From the NCBI GenBank assembly GCA_947647505.1, contig CANSKO010000005.1, positions 80,967 to 144,966 on the forward strand: a stretch of DNA of 64,000 nucleotides, in the 5' to 3' direction. Shown here piece by piece: positions 60,824 through 64,000 of this stretch (the first letter of the stretch is position 1; each line of letters begins with the position of its first letter). Both the position numbers and the translations under genes were made by a program. The notes below the pieces were generated by a model. That model was not told the origin of the DNA. It saw only the letters and a list, made by a program, of their open reading frames with translations, and did not search any database. The stretch comes from an uncultured Roseburia sp. (GTDB taxonomy: Bacteria > Bacillota > Clostridia > Lachnospirales > Lachnospiraceae).

Positions 60824-60884
60824 AGTCTGATTTCAGAAAGTCTATTCCATTTAGTAAGTCAAAGTTATATAATAAGGCCAGTGA

Positions 60885-61037
60885 CAAATCGGGAATTATT
60901 ACATCAGCGATACAGACGACAGCCTGACGCTGATCGAGTGTCTCCAAGACAAACAGAATGAGAGCATCTCTCTGGATATTCGGGCTGGACAGGCTCTGTG
61001 GGGCGCTGAGAAAGGAGCTGTACGGATAAAAATATGA
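60885..61037 (+). pseudogene. C-terminal fragment of an unrecognised gene
   Basis: Between the stop TGA at 60882-60884 and a stop at 61035-61037 lies a 50-codon open frame with no start codon of its own. It reads in a protein-like way (GNYYISDTDDSLTLIECLQD, then SISLDIRAGQALWGAEKGAV). Its stop overlaps the next ATG as ATGA, an arrangement that implies a former translationally coupled upstream gene of this operon. The 5' part is missing, apparently lost at the junction with the spoIVB block. A TATAAT at 60868-60873 with a weak TTCCAT 17 bp upstream could drive the genes that remain. I do not recognise the protein family. Confidence 0.55.
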
Positions 61038-61501
61038 CGGAAAGACAAAAACTGATCGCACAGAAACTAGCCATGCAATCTGCCAAAAACAAGCTGAAGC
61101 AGCTATCCGGCGTCGCAGTATCAGAGCTTTATGGAGAAAACCAAAATCCGGCTCTGAACGAACTGACCGCAGCGTATCGCGCTACATTTTCGGATCATCA
61201 GGAACCATACAGCAGACTTCCCTATAAATCTTCCAAAGAAAAGATCTGCTCCTGGATCATTGACGCTATGGAACTGAAAGAGCAGGGAGAGTACTATTAT
61301 TACTGCGGTTTATGGAGTAAAATTAAACTATTAGATATAAAATGCGCTGTGGCCGCTTTGTGGCGAAGTGAAAAAAATGTGTCGGGCTTTTTGCTTGCGG
61401 AAACAGATTTAAGCCGCATTATGGAATGCGGTCTCGATTCCCGGGATGAATACCATTTTTTAATCGACATCTGGACTTTCGGGCACAGTGTCTGTCTTTA
61501 A
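61034..61501 (+). CDS. Small protein of unknown function in accessory operon
   Basis: A 155-residue, probably cytoplasmic protein without signal peptide or membrane segment. The N-terminal 30 residues are basic and helical. The rest is mixed helix and strand, with a Tyr-rich EYYYYCGLWSKI stretch and an acidic-aromatic C-terminus (DSRDEYHFLIDIWTF). I do not recognise a family. Codon use is AT-richer than in the chromosomal block, like its neighbours. The start overlaps the fragment upstream, and AAAGGAGCTGTACGG lies close by. The NADAR gene follows 20 bases later. The position next to a NADAR protein raises the possibility of a partner in a toxin-antitoxin or defence unit. Confidence 0.65.
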   Translation: MTERQKLIAQKLAMQSAKNKLKQLSGVAVSELYGENQNPALNELTAAYRATFSDHQEPYSRLPYKSSKEKICSWIIDAMELKEQGEYYYYCGLWSKIKLLDIKCAVAALWRSEKNVSGFLLAETDLSRIMECGLDSRDEYHFLIDIWTFGHSVCL

Positions 61502-61521
61502 TTTTATTTAGGAGGGATATC

Positions 61522-62172
61522 ATGGCAAAGCGGCCGGCATTTTTTATTCGTCAGGAAAAAGTGGTACAGGATATATTTTCATTTGAATGGTTTCCTGGTT
61601 TTGCAATATCTCAGAAGCAAAAGTCTGTAGAGAGTCTGCATCATGCAATCCAAAAAGCAGATGCAGACGCAAGACCATTGGAAATCAGCACGAAGAGCAA
61701 AGTAACTGTCGGAATGAACTTAAGTGCATTCCATCTCAGGTTAAATAACTATACGCTTGAGAATGTTTTCCAGAGCTCCAAAGTTTTTTCAAACGGCGGT
61801 CCCTATCCTGATTTACTCGATGTGCCGCCGAAAGCTGCCAAACGCGATGAACGGCTGCATAATTCCGGAAATCTAAAAGCTTTTCGTTATCAAAATGAGG
61901 ATTTTCCTCTCATTCCAAAAACAGTATTCTATGATTTTATCTATATTGCTGCGGTAAAAAATTCATTCGCAGCGGACGAAATCAAAGAAATTTCAAGCTA
62001 TAATTACTTTACCGATATTGAGTTTAATCCTGCAAAAAGCATCAATACCCAGGCGAGATCTGCTGCGATCATCCGGCTTTTGCTTGAGGAGTATGGGGAG
62101 CTGCCGGATTTTTCAAAAGAGGACTTTATACAATATCACGAAGAACATGTCGTTTACGATCCCCTGATTTAG
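61522..62172 (+). CDS. DarT1-associated NADAR antitoxin-family protein
   Basis: A 216-residue protein fitting the DUF6977/NADAR antitoxin family. Conserved blocks are EFxWxPGFxxxQKxKSVESLH at the N-terminus, LSAFHLRLNN, FQSSKVFSNGGPYPDL, AAKRDERLHNSGNLKAFRY, PKTVFYDFIYIAA and YFTDIEFNPAKSINTQARSAA. NADAR enzymes remove ADP-ribose from guanine and reverse DarT1-type toxins. No DarT (DUF4433) gene was found in the window, so the antitoxin looks orphaned or has a different toxin. AGGAGGG lies upstream. It sits between two unrecognised small genes in one tight operon. Confidence 0.82.
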   Translation: MAKRPAFFIRQEKVVQDIFSFEWFPGFAISQKQKSVESLHHAIQKADADARPLEISTKSKVTVGMNLSAFHLRLNNYTLENVFQSSKVFSNGGPYPDLLDVPPKAAKRDERLHNSGNLKAFRYQNEDFPLIPKTVFYDFIYIAAVKNSFAADEIKEISSYNYFTDIEFNPAKSINTQARSAAIIRLLLEEYGELPDFSKEDFIQYHEEHVVYDPLI

Positions 62173-62187
62173 AGAGGAGCTGTTATC

Positions 62188-62589
62188 ATGGATTTACAGG
62201 AGAGGGCAGTTGTGCTTGCCAGACGCCTGCACGATGAAAATATCATAAAAATGAATGATCTGGATCAATTAAAAAATAAGACCTATGAGGAAATTGTCTT
62301 ATTGCTCAGGCAAAAGCTTAAAGAGACCTATCCGCAGACAAAATTAAAACGCATGATGAAAAGCGTTCATTTTGCAAATGGTTTCACGGATGAGCGTTTG
62401 AAACGGGTTGCGTTTATTCTTACGGATGAAATTGAGCAATATCTGACCTTAAATAAATTCCTTGATCACGATACGTCTGTTGAATTTTTTAATAATAAAA
62501 TCACAGCCGCCGATTTTGTCATAAATGCAACTTCTCTGGTCGAAGTTGCATTTGAAAGCTTATGTATCTGCAAAGGGCGGAAAATGTAA
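62188..62589 (+). CDS. Small helical protein of unknown function
   Basis: A 133-residue, largely helical protein, basic in the middle (KLKETYPQTKLKRMMK) and without signal peptide or membrane helix. The C-terminus is hydrophobic-aliphatic (ADFVINATSLVEVAFESLCI). No family is recognised. GAGAGGAGC precedes the start 10 bases before the ATG, and it begins 15 bases after the NADAR gene, so the two are surely cotranscribed. Candidate partner or toxin of the NADAR protein, by position only. Confidence 0.65.
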   Translation: MDLQERAVVLARRLHDENIIKMNDLDQLKNKTYEEIVLLLRQKLKETYPQTKLKRMMKSVHFANGFTDERLKRVAFILTDEIEQYLTLNKFLDHDTSVEFFNNKITAADFVINATSLVEVAFESLCICKGRKM

Positions 62590-62604
62590 AAGGAGACGAT
62601 TCGC

Positions 62605-63189
62605 ATGTTAGAAAATAAATATCATTTTGAATTTCCTCAATTATATCAGACTTTACTGGAAGATAGAATGTTTGACTATACTGCGCCTCAATATTTACTG
62701 GATTATAAATTTTTCGGCGCAGACATAGAACCTTTTTCATTCGAAGAATCATTACAAAACTATGAAGATTTTCCCTTTTGGGATAAAGACCCGTCAAAAC
62801 AAATATTCCCTTTTGCGCAGACAGGTGGAGGTGACTGGTATGGATTTTGCTTTAGCATGAAAAACGATACGTCATTACCTATCGTTTTGATGTATCATGA
62901 CAGTGATCATGCACTGGTCTTAGCAGATCATTTGGAAGACTTTATTTTTTATAAAATGCTTATGGCTTCATTTAAAGTTGATGATGAATGCGATGACGAA
63001 ACATTCAAAACAGAGCTGCAAAGGGTCTTATCAACACATAGGAAATATCTGAAAAAAGAATATGTTAAAGTTTTAGAGCGGCTCTATGCCGGGTCATTTG
63101 GGAAATTATCTGACTGTGACTTAGAAAAACTCTATGTAAAGGAAACGGCTTTTACGAGATTTAATGAAGAATTATATTGTGGAATTTAG
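62605..63189 (+). CDS. SUKH/SMI1-KNR4-family (immunity-type) protein
   Basis: A 194-residue protein with the SUKH fold pattern: FPFAQTGGGDWYGFCF, PIVLMYHDSDHALVLADHLEDFIFYKML, then a helical C-terminal extension. The N-terminal FEFPQLYQTLLED segment is also typical. SUKH proteins are frequent immunity proteins against polymorphic toxins. No toxin gene is visible in the window. AAAGGAGACGATTCGC lies upstream, and the gene begins 15 bases after the previous stop. Confidence 0.75.
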   Translation: MLENKYHFEFPQLYQTLLEDRMFDYTAPQYLLDYKFFGADIEPFSFEESLQNYEDFPFWDKDPSKQIFPFAQTGGGDWYGFCFSMKNDTSLPIVLMYHDSDHALVLADHLEDFIFYKMLMASFKVDDECDDETFKTELQRVLSTHRKYLKKEYVKVLERLYAGSFGKLSDCDLEKLYVKETAFTRFNEELYCGI

Positions 63190-63207
63190 TTACATGAAAA
63201 CCGGAAT

Positions 63208-63941
63208 GTGGGCAACGTGGGGATTGTGCATATTTCAAGAGTGATCATTAGTGCAAGTCGAAGGATGGATCTTCCAGCATATTATTCTGAATGGTTGTTT
63301 TATAGGCTCAAAGAGGAGTGTGTTCTGGTAAGAAATCCTATGAATATTCATCGAATTGCCAGGGTGAATTTATCTCCTGATGTTGTTGATGGCGTCGTTT
63401 TCTGGACGAAAAACAAGGCGCCGATGCTGAGTCGCCTTTCTGAATTGGATAGATGTAATTGCTGTTTTCAGTTTATGGTGAATGCATATGAAAGGGATGT
63501 GGAGACCAGCCTTTCATCAAAAAACACGATCATTATACCGGCATTTCAAAAATCATCTCAGGCAATTGGACGTGAAAAAGTAATATGGAGGTACGATCCT
63601 ATTTTCTTTAATGATCGATATACCATGGAATATCACTGTAAATATTTCAAGACGCTGGTGGAAAAACTTGGCGATTATACCGAAAAATGCACGGTAAGTT
63701 TTCTTGATTTATATTGAAATACTGCCCGAAACACGCAGCCTTTAAGCATACAACAGGAAACAGGAGAGCAACGATTTGAAATTATGCGGAGATTTTCAGA
63801 TGTTTTTATGCTCACTGTATTGATCAGGAGAGGTTTGAACGGATTAGAAAATGTAAATTAGCGATAGGTAAGGATTCAAATCAACGAACGGAATGTGGTT
63901 GTCCGTATTGTTATGCAAATTATTCATTAAAACTGTTATAA
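63208..63941 (+). pseudogene. Decayed DUF1848 gene
   Basis: The first 169 codons (63208-63717) are a good match to the N-terminal half of DUF1848 proteins: VIISASRRMDLPAYYSEWLF, DVVDGVVFWTKN, REKVIWRYDPIFF, YTEKCTVSFLDLY. A TGA then interrupts the frame where the family continues with an Arg. The same frame continues to about 63800 (NTARNTQPLSIQQETG), and the C-terminal part resumes in another frame at 63807-63941 (AHCIDQERFERI, then GKDSNQRTECGC). The loop between CGC and YCYANYS, which carries part of the iron-sulfur-type cysteines, is deleted. At least one nonsense change and two deletions are needed, so the gene is dead. DUF1848 function is unknown. Confidence 0.8.
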
Positions 63942-64000
63942 AAAATACATAGTGTCTGCTTGCCAAGTGCTTAACCCTTAGTTTTGCTGACTTTGAGTGT
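63942..64000. other. Right end of the window, no feature
   Basis: About 60 AT-rich bases after the DUF1848 remnant. No gene, terminator or repeat could be supported. Confidence 0.5.

Noticed and set aside
60764..60961. 65-codon frame after spoIVB.
   Set aside because: It runs through the terminator hairpin and out of frame with the protein-like remnant at 60885-61037.
1..64000. tRNA, rRNA, prophage or insertion-sequence transposase genes.
   Set aside because: None was recognised. No cloverleaf-like T-arm signature, transposase motif or integrase motif was seen by eye, though a tRNAscan or HMM search would be more decisive.

Overview
The window looks like the chromosome of an anaerobic, Gram-positive, low-to-mid-GC Clostridia, most likely a Lachnospiraceae member. 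The support is an oxygen-sensitive class III ribonucleotide reductase (nrdDG), strong AGGAGG-type ribosome binding sites, sortases and LPXTG-like proteins, an Asp23-nusB-xseAB-ispA-dxs-tlyA-nadK-argR-recN-spoIVB gene order typical of Firmicutes, and the sporulation protease SpoIVB. Genus and species cannot be named from this sequence alone. No rRNA, tRNA or CRISPR array was seen.

Layout. 1-9.9 kb: housekeeping genes on the + strand (DegV-family protein, folC, nrdD-nrdG behind a promoter with candidate NrdR boxes, htrA, iscS-iscU, a SleB-type wall hydrolase). 9.9-17.5 kb: a minus-strand block made of a heptad-repeat coiled-coil gene built from 21-bp tandem repeats, typA, and a type IV pilus-like operon (transglutaminase lipoprotein, pilC, four small pilin-like or membrane-anchored proteins, pilT). 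It is divergent from a SARP/BTAD-type regulator ending in a G9 tract. 18.9-35.1 kb: a large surface-fibre locus with a coiled-coil protein, signal peptidase I, a 1614-residue adhesin with His/Cys repeats and a fibro-slime domain, a major LPSTG pilin, two class C sortases, a minor pilin-like protein, two TasA/camelysin-like proteins, an IPKTG protein, a MucBP-like protein, a SipW-type signal peptidase and a convergent class B sortase.

35.2-60.8 kb: core genes again (topB, a tandem OB-fold SSB-like protein, a CobO-like ATPase, a lysine riboswitch with dapA-dapB, a DtxR-family regulator, corA, an NlpC/P60 hydrolase with a WalR-like box, an OmpR-type regulator, a 163-bp MITE-like inverted repeat, a DUF1934 protein, a lipoprotein foldase, asnS, a TIGR04086 protein, traX, a NYN-LOTUS protein, and the Asp23-to-spoIVB run). 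60.8-64 kb: directly after the spoIVB terminator, where spo0A is usually found, lies an AT-richer accessory block. It holds a decapitated ORF, two unrecognised small proteins flanking a NADAR-type ADP-ribosylglycohydrolase (DarT1-antitoxin family), a SUKH/SMI1-KNR4 immunity-type protein, and a decayed DUF1848 pseudogene.

The most interesting regions are the mixed sortase/TasA/SipW fibre locus (19.3-35.1 kb), the reduced type IV pilus operon with its SARP neighbour (12.5-18.9 kb), and the apparently orphan NADAR locus (60.9-63.2 kb). All names rest on motif and family recognition by eye. No search was run.
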